A stretch of DNA of 64,000 nucleotides from Bacteroidia bacterium (lineage in GTDB: Bacteria > Bacteroidota > Bacteroidia > J057), in assembly GCA_033391075.1 (NCBI GenBank), contig JAWPMV010000001.1, positions 62,001-126,000 of the forward strand, written 5' to 3'. The notes under the pieces were generated by a model. The model did no database searches. It was not told the DNA's origin and worked only from the letters and a program-made list of their open reading frames with translations. Both the position numbers and the translations under genes were made by a program. Shown here piece after piece: positions 8,561-18,554 of the stretch (position 1 is the stretch's first letter; each line of letters begins with the position of its first letter).

Positions 8561-9562
8561 ATGCTAATGGATACTCCCTTCTCTTTACCTTCCCATCCAA
8601 ATGTCAGGCGGATTGGCCTGGGGCTCGCAGCTCTGGGAAGACCTGGATATATTAACCTGGGTCATGCTGAAGACCTCCAGAACAATTATGATCAGGCATT
8701 TATGGAACATCATGCCCATGAGGTGTTGGATCTCGCCTGGAAAGAAGGCATTCGACATTTTGATACTGCCCGTTCCTATGGCTTGGGAGAATTGTTTTTG
8801 GGGAATTGGTTGAAGAATAAAGGCTTACCAAAGGATCAGGTATTGATCAGCTCTAAATGGGGATATACCTATACGGCAGATTGGCAGATTCAGGCGGAGC
8901 ATCATGAAGTCAAAGAGCATAGTCTGGGGGTTCTGGATAGGCAGTGGAAAGAGAGTCAGGAGATTCTGGGGGAATACCTGGATTTATACCAGATACATTC
9001 AGCTACCCTCGAAAGTGGAGTATTGGAAAATACGGAGGTGTTGAATCGACTGGCAGAATTGAAAGCTCAGGGAACTTCTATTGGGCTTTCGACAAGTGGG
9101 GCAAATCAATCAGAAGTACTGCGGAAGGCGATGGAAATTGAAGTAGATGGAAAACCGCTTTTCGATAGCTTTCAATCCACCTTTAATCTTCTGGAAAGAT
9201 CGGCAGGCCCATTATTGCAAGAAGCCTCCGAAGCTGGCAAGGCCATTATCATCAAAGAAGCCCTGGCCAATGGAAGATTAACTGCCCGAAATCAGCAGCC
9301 GGAATTCAAAGAAAAATTTCAACTATTAGCGAAGATATCTCAAAACATCAATACAAGCATTGATGCCCTTTCTCTGGCTTTTATTCTCAAGCATAGCTGG
9401 GTGGATCAGGTGCTAAGCGGAGCGGCAAATACAGAACACCTCCTGTCAAATATGGAAGCTGCCAAACTGGAACTTTCCGAAGAAATTTTGAATGAGCTAG
9501 AAGGTCTGAAAGAAGATCCACAGAAATACTGGGCAAAACGTAAGAGCCTGGCCTGGAATTAG
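8561..9562 (+). CDS. aldo/keto reductase
   Basis: A 333-residue NADPH-dependent oxidoreductase with a TIM-barrel pattern. The catalytic tetrad is visible: D68 and Y73 in HFDTARSYGLGE, K99 in ISSKWG, and H146 in LYQIHSA. No signal peptide, so cytoplasmic. The start at 8561 (MLMDTP) could also be 8567. It heads a same-strand run with the LamG lipoprotein, a Gfo/Idh/MocA dehydrogenase and a lactonase, so a sugar or polyol substrate is likely; the exact substrate cannot be read from sequence. Confidence 0.9.
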   Translation: MLMDTPFSLPSHPNVRRIGLGLAALGRPGYINLGHAEDLQNNYDQAFMEHHAHEVLDLAWKEGIRHFDTARSYGLGELFLGNWLKNKGLPKDQVLISSKWGYTYTADWQIQAEHHEVKEHSLGVLDRQWKESQEILGEYLDLYQIHSATLESGVLENTEVLNRLAELKAQGTSIGLSTSGANQSEVLRKAMEIEVDGKPLFDSFQSTFNLLERSAGPLLQEASEAGKAIIIKEALANGRLTARNQQPEFKEKFQLLAKISQNINTSIDALSLAFILKHSWVDQVLSGAANTEHLLSNMEAAKLELSEEILNELEGLKEDPQKYWAKRKSLAWN

Positions 9563-9638
9563 GATGCGCGCTTTCTCTACCTCCTTTAGCATTGCCTATC
9601 AGAGAGAAATGCCTAAATTCAGTTAAATTTTAAATGAC

Positions 9639-10529
9639 ATGCTAGCTTTCAAAAACTACTACCCTATAACTTTCCTATTGATTGTTTCCCTTCTCTCTGC
9701 TTGTGGGGAAAAAACCACTCAACAAGAAGAAAAAGAAGATCCTGCAATAGCCGCTTTAAAGTCTTCCCTGACCCTCGCCGCTAATTTTGATCAGGGGTAT
9801 GATGCAAACTTTGCCGCTGGAGATCCTAAAATCTATACAGGCATTAAGTACGATAGCCTGGATGCGCCTACTGCCGGAATGACAAGTGCAGAAGTTGGAC
9901 TACTTGAAGGCAAAGGAAAGTCCGGCAATGCCTTGCAATTCAAAAGCAAAACCGAGCCGGTGATTTTCTATAAATCAGAAAAAAATATCGACTATAGTTC
10001 GGAGAACTGGAGTGGAACCGTATCTCTATGGCTCAGTCTCAATCCGGAAGAGGATTTGGCACCTGGATACACTGATCCCATTCAAATAACAGATCAGGGC
10101 TATGATGATGCTGCTATTTGGGTAGATTTCTCGAATAAGAATCCCCGTTCTTTCAGGATGGGTGTGTATGGAGACGTAGATGTATGGAACCCGGATAATA
10201 TAGGACCGGATGAAAATCCTGCTTTCAACAGCCGACTCCTTCCTGCAACTGACAGGCCTTTTACACGAGAAAGCTGGACCCATGTAGCGGTAAGTTTTTC
10301 GGGCCTGAATACCCAAAATGGCAAAGCCGAATTTTTCATCAATGGAAAATCTCAGGGAAGTCGGGATATCAGCGAGCCTTATACCTGGGAATTGGAGAAA
10401 TCCAGAATCTTTTTGGGACTCAATTTCGTCGGTCTGATGGATGAGGTAAGTATCTACAAGAAAGCCTTGACCGCAGATGAAATAAAAGTCCTTTACGAAT
10501 TACCAGCTGGACTGATTGATCTCCTGTAA
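9639..10529 (+). CDS. LamG/concanavalin-like domain lipoprotein
   Basis: A 296-residue lipoprotein (lipobox LLSAC, Cys22) with a short E/K-rich spacer and a single LamG-like jelly-roll domain at about 45-290. Typical signatures are WSGTVSLWL, WTHVAVSFSG, AEFFINGK and FVGLMDEVSIYKKALTADEI near the end. Such domains bind carbohydrates or act beside glycoside-processing enzymes on the cell surface. Its stop is four bases before the next ATG, so it is co-transcribed with the dehydrogenase. Confidence 0.85.
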   Translation: MLAFKNYYPITFLLIVSLLSACGEKTTQQEEKEDPAIAALKSSLTLAANFDQGYDANFAAGDPKIYTGIKYDSLDAPTAGMTSAEVGLLEGKGKSGNALQFKSKTEPVIFYKSEKNIDYSSENWSGTVSLWLSLNPEEDLAPGYTDPIQITDQGYDDAAIWVDFSNKNPRSFRMGVYGDVDVWNPDNIGPDENPAFNSRLLPATDRPFTRESWTHVAVSFSGLNTQNGKAEFFINGKSQGSRDISEPYTWELEKSRIFLGLNFVGLMDEVSIYKKALTADEIKVLYELPAGLIDLL

Positions 10530-10533
10530 AGAC

Positions 10534-11583
10534 ATGAAAAATTTTGGAATCATAGGAGGTGGGTCCATTGCCAATCTTCATGCTGATGCTATCCGGGACA
10601 TGAGGGGTGGGCAGTTAATTGCTGCTTTTGTCCGAAATCCTGAACGAGCCCGGATATTTGCTGAAAAGCATAAGTGCGAAGTTTATACAAAAGAAGAGGA
10701 ACTCCTGAAGGATGACCGCATTGATATTGTGGTGATTGCTACGGCTTCGGGCGTACATCTGGAGTCCACCATTTTGGCAGCTAAAGCAGGAAAGCATATC
10801 ATTTGTGAGAAACCCCTGGAAGTGACTCCTGCTCGCGTCCAGCAAATGATAGAGGTCTGTGATGAGCAGGGAGTAATGTTAGCGGGAATTTTTAATCGGC
10901 GTTTTACTCCTGCAGTAGATTATCTGAAAAGTGCCATTGAAAGTGGGCGCTTTGGACGATTGACGCTCTGTGATGCCTATGTGAAATGGTATCGAGATCA
11001 GGCCTATTATGATTCCGGAGCCTGGAGAGGGACCTGGGAATTGGATGGGGGAGGAGCCCTCATGAATCAATCCATCCACAGCATAGATCTACTCAATTAC
11101 CTGGCAGGGGACATCAAAAGGTTAAGTGCATCTACGACCACTTTAACCCATAAAAACATAGAAGTAGAAGATACAGCTGTAGCCATTCTCGAATTTGAGC
11201 ATGGAGGTCGAGGCGTAATTGAAGGTTCAACTTCTTGTTGGTCCTCGGAAGGCTTACCAGCAGAGATTCATATTTCCGGGGAAAAAGGGTCAGTCTTTCT
11301 GAGAGATGAGGTCTTTCGGGTCTGGGATTTTGCAGAGGAAAGGGAAGAGGATGCCTATATCAAGGAAAATCTTATGTACAGCGGGCAAGCAGCTCAGGGC
11401 GCCAATGATCCCAAAGCGATCAACTATATGGGGCATTTGCGAAATTTTGAAGATGTGGTGGAGGCATTGGAAAGTGGTCGCCCGCCCAAAGTAACGGGAG
11501 CCGAAGGAATCAAAGCCATCAAAATCATAGATGCCATTTACCAAAGTTCCCGAAAAAAGGGAGAATGGATAGAACTTAGCTAA
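10534..11583 (+). CDS. Gfo/Idh/MocA family NAD(P)-dependent oxidoreductase
   Basis: A 349-residue protein with an N-terminal Rossmann fold (FGIIGGGSIANLHADAI) and the family signature ICEKPLEVTP, in which the lysine of EKP is the usual catalytic residue. The C-terminal alpha/beta domain contains GGGALMNQSIHSIDLL, with the expected histidine. These enzymes oxidise or reduce sugars, inositols and related compounds. I chose ATG 10534 because MKNFGIIGGG gives the usual short lead to the glycine motif; the frame also opens at a TTG at 10516 that overlaps the preceding gene. A lactonase gene follows after 14 bases, consistent with dehydrogenation followed by lactone opening. Confidence 0.93.
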   Translation: MKNFGIIGGGSIANLHADAIRDMRGGQLIAAFVRNPERARIFAEKHKCEVYTKEEELLKDDRIDIVVIATASGVHLESTILAAKAGKHIICEKPLEVTPARVQQMIEVCDEQGVMLAGIFNRRFTPAVDYLKSAIESGRFGRLTLCDAYVKWYRDQAYYDSGAWRGTWELDGGGALMNQSIHSIDLLNYLAGDIKRLSASTTTLTHKNIEVEDTAVAILEFEHGGRGVIEGSTSCWSSEGLPAEIHISGEKGSVFLRDEVFRVWDFAEEREEDAYIKENLMYSGQAAQGANDPKAINYMGHLRNFEDVVEALESGRPPKVTGAEGIKAIKIIDAIYQSSRKKGEWIELS

Positions 11584-11597
11584 GCAAAAAATATATT

Positions 11598-12500
11598 ATG
11601 AAGAAATTCCTGATCTCATGTTTGGGATATTTAATTCTCTTATCCCCCAACTCCTTTGCCCAGGAAGGAATGCCCTCCAAACTCATCGAGAAAGGGGCGA
11701 CAGTAAAACAGCTGTCCTCCGAGTATAGCTTCACCGAAGGGCCTGCGGTCGATAAGGAAGGAAATGTCTTTTTTACCGATCAACCCAATAATCGTATCCT
11801 CAAATGGTCTACTAATGGTAAACTTAGTGTTTTCATGGAAGATGCCGGAAGATCCAATGGCCTGTACTTCGATCATCAAGGGAATCTGCTTTCCTGTGCA
11901 GATGAGAAAAACCAATTGTGGAAGATCGGTCCGGACAAACAGGTAGAGGTCTTGATCAATGATTTCGAAGGAAAGAAATTCAACGGTCCCAATGACCTTT
12001 GGGTGGACCCACAAGGAGGTATATACTTTACCGACCCCTTTTACAAAAGGCCCTGGTGGGATCATGAAGAAGCGGAACTGGAGCATCAGAATGTCTATTA
12101 CCTTTCTCCCGATAAAAAAGACCTGCGAATGGTCGCAGATGGATTTACCAGACCCAACGGGATCATCGGTTCCAAAGATGGAAAAAAACTTTTCGTAGCC
12201 GATATCGGAGCCAATAAAACCTATGTCTATGATGTGGCCGCAGATGCCAGTTTATCTAATAAAAGTCTTTTCGCAGAACTGGGCTCTGACGGAATGACCC
12301 TTGACCATAAAGGGAATCTATATTTGACCGGAAAAGGAGTAACGATTTTCAATAAAAAAGGACAACAGATTGGACATATAGCTATACCCGAGGATTGGAC
12401 TGCCAATGTTACCTTCGGCGGGGAAGATCAGGATATTCTCTTTATTACTGCAAAAAAATCTCTCTTTAGCCTGAAGATGAAGGTGCATGGGATTCGCTGA
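11598..12500 (+). CDS. SMP-30/gluconolactonase/LRE family protein, exported
   Basis: A 300-residue protein with a Sec signal (cleavage near SFAQ, about residue 21) and a six-bladed beta-propeller of the SMP-30 type. Family hallmarks are FTEGPAVDKEGNVFFTD (metal-ligand Glu), RSNGLYFD, NGPNDLWVDPQGGIYFTDP and RPNGIIGSKDGKKLFVAD. It probably hydrolyses a sugar lactone in the periplasm, using a divalent metal. It ends the run starting with the aldo/keto reductase. Confidence 0.92.
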   Translation: MKKFLISCLGYLILLSPNSFAQEGMPSKLIEKGATVKQLSSEYSFTEGPAVDKEGNVFFTDQPNNRILKWSTNGKLSVFMEDAGRSNGLYFDHQGNLLSCADEKNQLWKIGPDKQVEVLINDFEGKKFNGPNDLWVDPQGGIYFTDPFYKRPWWDHEEAELEHQNVYYLSPDKKDLRMVADGFTRPNGIIGSKDGKKLFVADIGANKTYVYDVAADASLSNKSLFAELGSDGMTLDHKGNLYLTGKGVTIFNKKGQQIGHIAIPEDWTANVTFGGEDQDILFITAKKSLFSLKMKVHGIR

Positions 12501-12509
12501 TATTTTTGT

Positions 12510-13523
12510 CTATCTATAGGGATAATTGGCAGCAAGGGCCCGTATTTCATCTGGACTGGCTGAACCCGTTTCTCTCAATTTCTGAACCGATACCGCTGCT
12601 GCAAGATTGGCAATATCCATAGCTTCCGGGATGGCGATTTTTATTCCCATACAAGCGGAAAAAGCTGCCAGACAGGCATCTCCTGCACCCGTAATATCGA
12701 GAGGACCTTTTAGCGGAATGCCCGCTACTTTGTGGCTTTGATGTTGATCGATATAGACCAGCCCTTTTTCTCCGGCTGTCATCAGGATAGGGGATTGGCT
12801 ATGTAAATGGGCTTTCTTTGCAATTTCCATTAGGCTATGTGCCTTAAGATCATCAAAGGCTTTTCCAATACGGTTGATTTCTGAAATATTTCCCTTTAAT
12901 ACACCATAATGAAAGGCCCCGCTACTATCCCGTAAGTCAGAAATAACAAAACATAGTGGGAAGGCCTCAAGGATGTTTTTCAGACTAGTCAGGTTTTCGA
13001 CTGAAGTAAGCCCATTTTCGAATTGCTGGTTCAGGATCAATACATCTAGCCTAGGTAAAGTTTCTGATAAGAAGCCCTGAATTTGTTGAAAGTCATGGGG
13101 ACTGTGAGGATTCTTGCTCCCAAAATCTATGCGATTACTCTCAATTCCATTTACATGGGGTTTGCTATACACATATGTTTCCCATCCTTTCCCGGCCTGG
13201 AGAATACCCTGGGTGTTTGCTCCTTTTTGTTCCAACAAATAGCACAATTCCCGCCCGAACAGATCATTCCCAACCATGCCAAAGCAGCGTACATCACCTA
13301 CTCCCAATGCGATAAGGTTATTAACTATGGTTCCTGCTCCTCCCGGTACAGGGCGAGGCTCAGAAGCATGAAATACGCTTTTATTAGTTTCCAGAGATTC
13401 TTCTCCCGTTTCCGTATTTAGCTGGTAATAAAAATCCAATGCGAAGTCTCCGAGGACTCCAATGCTTAAATTTTTCAGATCGGAAAAAATCTCATGAAGT
13501 CTTTCTCTGTTCATATTCTCCAA
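12510..13523 (-). CDS. PfkB-family carbohydrate kinase
   Basis: A 337-residue ribokinase-fold kinase. The N-terminal part has the PfkB-like glycine-rich stretch (PVPGGAGTIVNNLIALG) and the C-terminal signature LDITGAGDACLAAF, with the catalytic Asp in GAGD. It is closest in feel to the RfaE/HldE-type ADP-heptose or sugar kinases, but substrate is not determinable. Its stop lies 10 bp from the stop of the convergent lactonase gene. An alternative start is 13514 (MNRERL). Confidence 0.88.
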   Translation of the reverse strand: MENMNRERLHEIFSDLKNLSIGVLGDFALDFYYQLNTETGEESLETNKSVFHASEPRPVPGGAGTIVNNLIALGVGDVRCFGMVGNDLFGRELCYLLEQKGANTQGILQAGKGWETYVYSKPHVNGIESNRIDFGSKNPHSPHDFQQIQGFLSETLPRLDVLILNQQFENGLTSVENLTSLKNILEAFPLCFVISDLRDSSGAFHYGVLKGNISEINRIGKAFDDLKAHSLMEIAKKAHLHSQSPILMTAGEKGLVYIDQHQSHKVAGIPLKGPLDITGAGDACLAAFSACMGIKIAIPEAMDIANLAAAVSVQKLRETGSASPDEIRALAANYPYR

Positions 13524-13646
13524 AGGCAGAAATTTAGGGATGCTTTTACAGGATCATTTCAAAAATGAAGGTAAAATAAAGTTTTCATCCATTCATTTTG
13601 TAATTTCTCATTTGTCTAGCTTAAGATGCTGATCTAACCTTAATTT

Positions 13647-15347
13647 ATGAGAAAGCTACTTTTATTTATCCCTTTTATCTTCCTGATCACTATGAGTTCA
13701 GCTCAAGACCGATTGACAGGCAAAGCCTTCACAAGCCGCTCAGAGGTGTTGGCAAGAAATGGTATGGCTGCCACAAGCCAACCTTTGGCCACTCAGACAG
13801 CGATTGACATTTTGAGAAATGGCGGAACAGCCATGGATGCCGCGATAGGCGCCAATGCAGTTTTGGGCTTGGTGGAACCAGCCAGTTGCGGAATTGGAGG
13901 CGATATCTTTGCCATTGTTTGGGATGCCAAGGAACAAAAGCTCTACGGCTTCAATGGAAGTGGAAGAGCCCCAAAATCTCTAACTAGAGAATATTTTATT
14001 GAAAATGATAAGGAATATGTTCCTTATCTGGGAGCCTTACCGGTTTCTGTGCCGGGTTGTGTGGATGGGTGGTTTGAATTGCATAAGAAATTTGGCGAAA
14101 TGCCGATGGCAGATATTCTACAACCAGCGATCAATTACGCTCGCGAAGGCTTTCCGGTATCAGAAGTGATTGCTTTCGAAATGTCCGGGAGCTTTGAGGC
14201 CCGACAAGAGCTTCCGGGTTTCCGTGAGACCTATATGCCCAATGGAAAAAGGACACCTGCCAAGGGGGAAGTATTCAAAAATCCGGGATTGAGCAATACC
14301 TATGAAGCCCTTGCCAAAGGTGGCAGAGATGCTTTTTACAAAGGGGAAATTGCCCGAACGATAGATCGATATATGAAAGCGAATGGAGGCTTTCTGTCCT
14401 ATGAAGACTTGGCCAGCCATAGCTCTGAATGGGTAGAACCCATCAGTACCAACTATAGAGGCTATGATGTCTGGGAGCTTCCCCCCAATGGGCAGGGAAC
14501 CGCAGCTCTACAAATCCTCAATATCCTGGAGGGATATGATATTCGATCTATGGGCTTTGGCTCAACAGCATATCTCCATGCTCTGACAGAAGCCAAGAAG
14601 CTGGCATTCGAAGATCGAGCTAAATTTTATGCTGATCCTGCCTTCAATAAATTGCCCATCGATGAACTGATTTCTAAAGAATATGCCGCTAGAAGGAGAG
14701 CGTTGATTGATCCAACTGAAGCTGCCAGAAGCTATCCAGCAGGAGATGCCGAGATCGAAATGGGAAATACCACTTATTTGACCGTAGCTGATAAGGATGG
14801 GAATATGGTGTCCCTGATTCAGAGCATCTATACAGAATTTGCTTCGGGTATGGTTCCGGATGGATTGGGTTTCGTCCTCCAAAATCGCGCCCAACTTTTC
14901 AATGTCAAAGATCCGGATCACTTCAATGTATGGGAAGCCGGCAAACGACCTTTCCACACCATCATTCCTGCCTTTATCACCAAAGATGGCAAACCCTGGG
15001 TGAGCTTTGGCTTGATGGGAGGCTCTATTCAACCTCAGGGGCATGCCCAGATCGTGGTAAACCTCATTGATTTTGATATGAACCTTCAGGAAGCCGGGGA
15101 CGCCCCTCGTATGCGTCATGCCGGTTCCTCTCAACCGACGGGCTCTGTCATGACCAATGGAGGCACCCTCAATCTCGAATCCGGCTTTGATCCCGAACAA
15201 GTCCGCGAACTCCGAAAACTCGGACATAGAATCGCTACTTCGATCGGGATATATGGCGGATATCAGGCCATCATGTTCGATGCAGAGAATCGAGTTTATT
15301 ATGGAGCTTCCGAATCCCGCAAAGACGGACAGGCGGCGGGATATTAA
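13647..15347 (+). CDS. ggt: gamma-glutamyltransferase (GGT) family protein
   Basis: A 566-residue periplasmic or secreted Ntn-hydrolase with a signal peptide (cleavage near SSAQ). It follows the whole GGT family: GMAATSQPLATQTAIDILRNGGTAMDAA near the N-terminus, GIGGDIF, and the autocleavage site GNTTYLTVADKDGN with the predicted nucleophile T375. It should be processed into large and small subunits and remove or transfer gamma-glutamyl groups from glutathione and other peptides. It opens a region rich in peptide and acyl-amino-acid hydrolases. Confidence 0.93.
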   Translation: MRKLLLFIPFIFLITMSSAQDRLTGKAFTSRSEVLARNGMAATSQPLATQTAIDILRNGGTAMDAAIGANAVLGLVEPASCGIGGDIFAIVWDAKEQKLYGFNGSGRAPKSLTREYFIENDKEYVPYLGALPVSVPGCVDGWFELHKKFGEMPMADILQPAINYAREGFPVSEVIAFEMSGSFEARQELPGFRETYMPNGKRTPAKGEVFKNPGLSNTYEALAKGGRDAFYKGEIARTIDRYMKANGGFLSYEDLASHSSEWVEPISTNYRGYDVWELPPNGQGTAALQILNILEGYDIRSMGFGSTAYLHALTEAKKLAFEDRAKFYADPAFNKLPIDELISKEYAARRRALIDPTEAARSYPAGDAEIEMGNTTYLTVADKDGNMVSLIQSIYTEFASGMVPDGLGFVLQNRAQLFNVKDPDHFNVWEAGKRPFHTIIPAFITKDGKPWVSFGLMGGSIQPQGHAQIVVNLIDFDMNLQEAGDAPRMRHAGSSQPTGSVMTNGGTLNLESGFDPEQVRELRKLGHRIATSIGIYGGYQAIMFDAENRVYYGASESRKDGQAAGY

Positions 15348-15440
15348 ATGTTTTGAGAGCTGTTGTTGTATGTAGTGCGGCAGTGTCCAATATTTAAAAC
15401 CAACAACACTAAAACAAAAAAACACATCAAAACTATTCCT

Positions 15441-17060
15441 ATGAAAAAACTACTGATCCTACTAACAAGCATTTCCTTTTTCCTTCCTCTTTCGGCCCAG
15501 ATGTCTCAAAAGAAGATCGACAAACTGAAAGCAGAAGTTGCAGAAAAAGTGGAATCCAAAAAGAAACTTGCCCAGGTAATGGTGGATAAGGTATTTAGCT
15601 TTGCCGAACTGGGATTTCAGGAAGTTGAAACCTCCAAATACATTACAGGCATTCTGGAGAAAAATGGTTTCAAAATAGAATATGGAATTTCCGGAGTACC
15701 AACGGCCTGGATGGCAAGCTGGGGTTCGGGTAAACCAGTCATTGCCATTGGCTCAGACCTGGACTGCATACCCAAGGCTTCTCAAAAACCGGGCGTTGCT
15801 TATCACGATCCCTTAGTTGAGGGGGCACCTGGACATGGCGAAGGGCATAATTCCGGGGTTCCGCTGAACGTGGTTTCAGTTTTAGCAGTGAAAGAAATAA
15901 TGGAAAGAGAAGGCATACAAGGGACCTTGGTCATGTGGCCGGGAGTAGCTGAAGAACAATTAGGAACCAAAGCCTATTATACCCGAGATGGCTATTTTGA
16001 TGAAATAGATATGTGCATTTTTACCCATGTTTCCAGCAATATGGGCGTTTCCTATGGAGCGGCAAGGGGGACAGGCATGATTTCAGTCGAATACACCTTT
16101 GAAGGAGAGTCTGCACATTCTGCAGGAGCTCCCTGGAGAGCGAGAAGCGCTGCAGATGCAGTAGAACTGATGAATATTGGTTGGCAATATGCCCGCGAAC
16201 ACATACATCCCCTGGGGCGCTCTCACTCGGTTATCAATAATGGCGGCGATCAGCCCAATGTTGTCCCAAGCAAAGCTTCTATTTGGTACTACTTCAGAGA
16301 AATCACCTATCCCGGGATCATGGAAGTTTATGAGCGTGCCAATGAAATCGCAGAAGGAGCCGCAAAGATGACCCGTACCAAAATGACAAAGAGAATTCTC
16401 GGAACCGCCTGGCCCCGTCATTTCAATAAAGTGATAGCCGAAACTATGTATGAGAATATCAAAGTTGTGGGTTTGCCCGAATGGAGCGAAGAAGATCAAA
16501 TGCTGGCAAAGGCCGTTCAGATGGAAGTGAATTCGCCGAGAGGAGCCAGAGGCTTAGCTACAGAACTCAATAAATTGGGACTGCCAGTAGTGAATCCAGT
16601 GAGTGGAGGATCGGATGATATTGGTGATATTTCCTGGAAAGTTCCCACAGTTACCCTGCGCTTCCCATCAAATGTACCCGGCCTTCAAGGACACCACTGG
16701 TCAAATGCTATTGCCATGGCTACACCTATTGCACATAAAGGAGTTGTAGCCGGGGCTAAAGTGGAAGCAATGACTTTACTGGACTTCCTATTGAAACCCC
16801 AATTGGTAGATGAGGCATGGGAGTATTACAGAAAAGAGCAAGTCGCCAACCAACAGTACATTCCTATGGTGGGAGAAAATGACGAACCCGCGACTTACCT
16901 CAACAAAGGGATCATGGAGCGATACCGTCCCCAATTAGAAAAGTTCTATTATGATGAGACCAAATACGATTCTTATCTCGAACAATTGGGTATCAGCTAT
17001 CCGACCTTAAGGATAGATCAGAAGAAAAAAATCGAAACATCATCGGATGGAGAGAATTAA
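15441..17060 (+). CDS. secreted M20-family metallohydrolase (amidohydrolase) with variant metal motif
   Basis: A 539-residue M20D-like hydrolase. ATG 15441 gives a clear signal peptide (MKKLLILL ... LSAQ); the frame is open further upstream without a plausible start. The metal motif reads GHGEGHNSG where close relatives have GHxCGHN/H, so the metal-binding cysteine is replaced by glutamate. The second-site glutamates (GVAEEQLG) and the dimerisation-domain segment SAHSAGAPWRARSA are conserved. The C-terminal extension of about 60 residues is longer than in AbgB-like enzymes. It probably hydrolyses an N-acyl or peptide-like amide in the periplasm. Confidence 0.9.
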   Translation: MKKLLILLTSISFFLPLSAQMSQKKIDKLKAEVAEKVESKKKLAQVMVDKVFSFAELGFQEVETSKYITGILEKNGFKIEYGISGVPTAWMASWGSGKPVIAIGSDLDCIPKASQKPGVAYHDPLVEGAPGHGEGHNSGVPLNVVSVLAVKEIMEREGIQGTLVMWPGVAEEQLGTKAYYTRDGYFDEIDMCIFTHVSSNMGVSYGAARGTGMISVEYTFEGESAHSAGAPWRARSAADAVELMNIGWQYAREHIHPLGRSHSVINNGGDQPNVVPSKASIWYYFREITYPGIMEVYERANEIAEGAAKMTRTKMTKRILGTAWPRHFNKVIAETMYENIKVVGLPEWSEEDQMLAKAVQMEVNSPRGARGLATELNKLGLPVVNPVSGGSDDIGDISWKVPTVTLRFPSNVPGLQGHHWSNAIAMATPIAHKGVVAGAKVEAMTLLDFLLKPQLVDEAWEYYRKEQVANQQYIPMVGENDEPATYLNKGIMERYRPQLEKFYYDETKYDSYLEQLGISYPTLRIDQKKKIETSSDGEN

Positions 17061-17134
17061 TTCTCCAAACGACATAAACCCTATATTTGTAGCTGGTGAT
17101 TCTTATTGCCAGCTATTTTTTTATCCCACAAAAA

Positions 17135-17632
17135 ATGAATGTAGATCTCCCCATATCTTTCAGAGAACTCCGGTATGAAGATCTTCCTTTCCTTAGGGAA
17201 ATGTTTTATGTATCTCTTTTTTCGGTCAAAGGAGAAAACGCTTTTCCGAGGGATATTATCGATAAACCACATTTAGCCAGATATCATCAGGATTGGGGAA
17301 AGGCAGGGGACTATGGAATAGTCGTTCATAATGAAAGAGAAAATATCGGCGCTATTTGGGTCCGCTTTTTTAGCAAAGAAAATCCGGGCTATGGATTCGT
17401 GGAGGCAGCTGCACCTGAAATGGGAATTGCTTTGAAAAAGGAGTTTAGGGGAAAAGGATTGGGGCGAAAGTTGATCGGGCAACTATGCGTTGATTTGAAG
17501 GCAAAAGGAACAAGCGCACTTTCTCTGAGTACCGATAGTCGAAATCCGGCAATGCATTTATATAAATCTTGTGGTTTTGAAGAAGTAGAACGGGAAGAGT
17601 ATTCGGTGAAGATGTACAAAAAACTTGAATAG
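17135..17632 (+). CDS. GNAT-family N-acetyltransferase
   Basis: A 165-residue cytoplasmic acyltransferase. The acetyl-CoA pyrophosphate loop appears as FRGKGLGRKL (motif R/QxxGxG/A), preceded by a beta strand and followed by SLSTDSRNPAMHLYKSCGFE, the usual C-terminal signature. ATG 17135 gives the domain-start SFRELRYEDLPFL; the open frame reaches a GTG at 17096, which would add a hydrophobic stretch that I do not think belongs. The acceptor is unknown. Confidence 0.85.
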   Translation: MNVDLPISFRELRYEDLPFLREMFYVSLFSVKGENAFPRDIIDKPHLARYHQDWGKAGDYGIVVHNERENIGAIWVRFFSKENPGYGFVEAAAPEMGIALKKEFRGKGLGRKLIGQLCVDLKAKGTSALSLSTDSRNPAMHLYKSCGFEEVEREEYSVKMYKKLE

Positions 17633-17759
17633 CTGCCTGAAAATTCCCTACCTTTAAGTTATTCCAATTGTCCTCACATAAACGCGGGATCGACCGATCC
17701 TTTTGAAGTCTTTCTCAGAAAGACCAACCATTTTTATATCCAATTTTAAAACAAGCATT

Positions 17760-18440
17760 ATGAAATGCTACATCCTTATTGGGGGATTACTTATAGCTAT
17801 ACTTTCCCCTGCCTATTCTCAAAATCAATCAGAGATGCAAGAACAACATAAATCCCTGGTACAGACTTTTTACAAGGAAGTGCTGGGAAATAGAAATACA
17901 GATATCATCGACGAACTTATCAGCGAGAACTATATCCAGCATAGTCCGATGGTGAAAGATGGGCGTGAAGGTTTACGTGAAGCCATCAATTTCCTCAAAC
18001 AAATGCCCGAACCTGAAGAGAAAAAATCTCCTATCCTCTTTATGATGTCGGAAGGAGAATTTGTCTGGGTTTTTCTGGAAGTAGACTTGATGGGGAAAAA
18101 GCTTGGCATCATGGAAATTTTCCGCATAGAAGGAGGAAAACTGACTGAACATTGGGATGCTACAGAAGAAATTCAGCAAGGCTTTAGCAAAGAGGAATTT
18201 CGCTCCGATCCAGGTATCGAAATAGCAAAGCTTGATGCAGAAAGTCTTTTCCCTGATAGAAAAATCCATCGCTTGCTCAAGGAAGGAAATTTTATCGGAA
18301 TCCAATCATCCGGAGAGATTGAGGGACAAAAGGCTGTCTTTTATGATTTGATCATGAAAGCTGCTGAGGGCATAGAAAATCGATGGACCATCAAGCAAAT
18401 CATCCCCGAACAGATGATGCACAATAATGGGATGTTGTAA
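17760..18440 (+). CDS. exported SnoaL/NTF2-like protein
   Basis: A 226-residue protein with a Sec signal (MKCYILIGG ... AYSQ). Residues about 25-140 match the SnoaL-like NTF2 fold of the short polyketide-cyclase type: YKEVLGNRNTDIIDELISENYIQHSPMVKDGREGL, then the strand pair ending in IFRIEGGKLTEHWDATE. A further 80-residue C-terminal part is not recognised. The start at 17760 was chosen over the longer frame because it creates the signal peptide. Substrate unknown. Confidence 0.8.
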   Translation: MKCYILIGGLLIAILSPAYSQNQSEMQEQHKSLVQTFYKEVLGNRNTDIIDELISENYIQHSPMVKDGREGLREAINFLKQMPEPEEKKSPILFMMSEGEFVWVFLEVDLMGKKLGIMEIFRIEGGKLTEHWDATEEIQQGFSKEEFRSDPGIEIAKLDAESLFPDRKIHRLLKEGNFIGIQSSGEIEGQKAVFYDLIMKAAEGIENRWTIKQIIPEQMMHNNGML

Positions 18441-18554
18441 TTAAATAAGGCGTGTTGCGCATGGAAAGGAGGTGGCTAGGTTTTTTCGTTTCGATTCTTT
18501 AGTCCTGAGATAGGCAAAGGATCTGCGACTTTCCTAAAATGTCGCGAATAAAAA

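Noticed and set aside
14562-15425. 287-residue minus-strand open frame
   Set aside because: Fully antisense to the gamma-glutamyltransferase gene; an artefact of its codon use.
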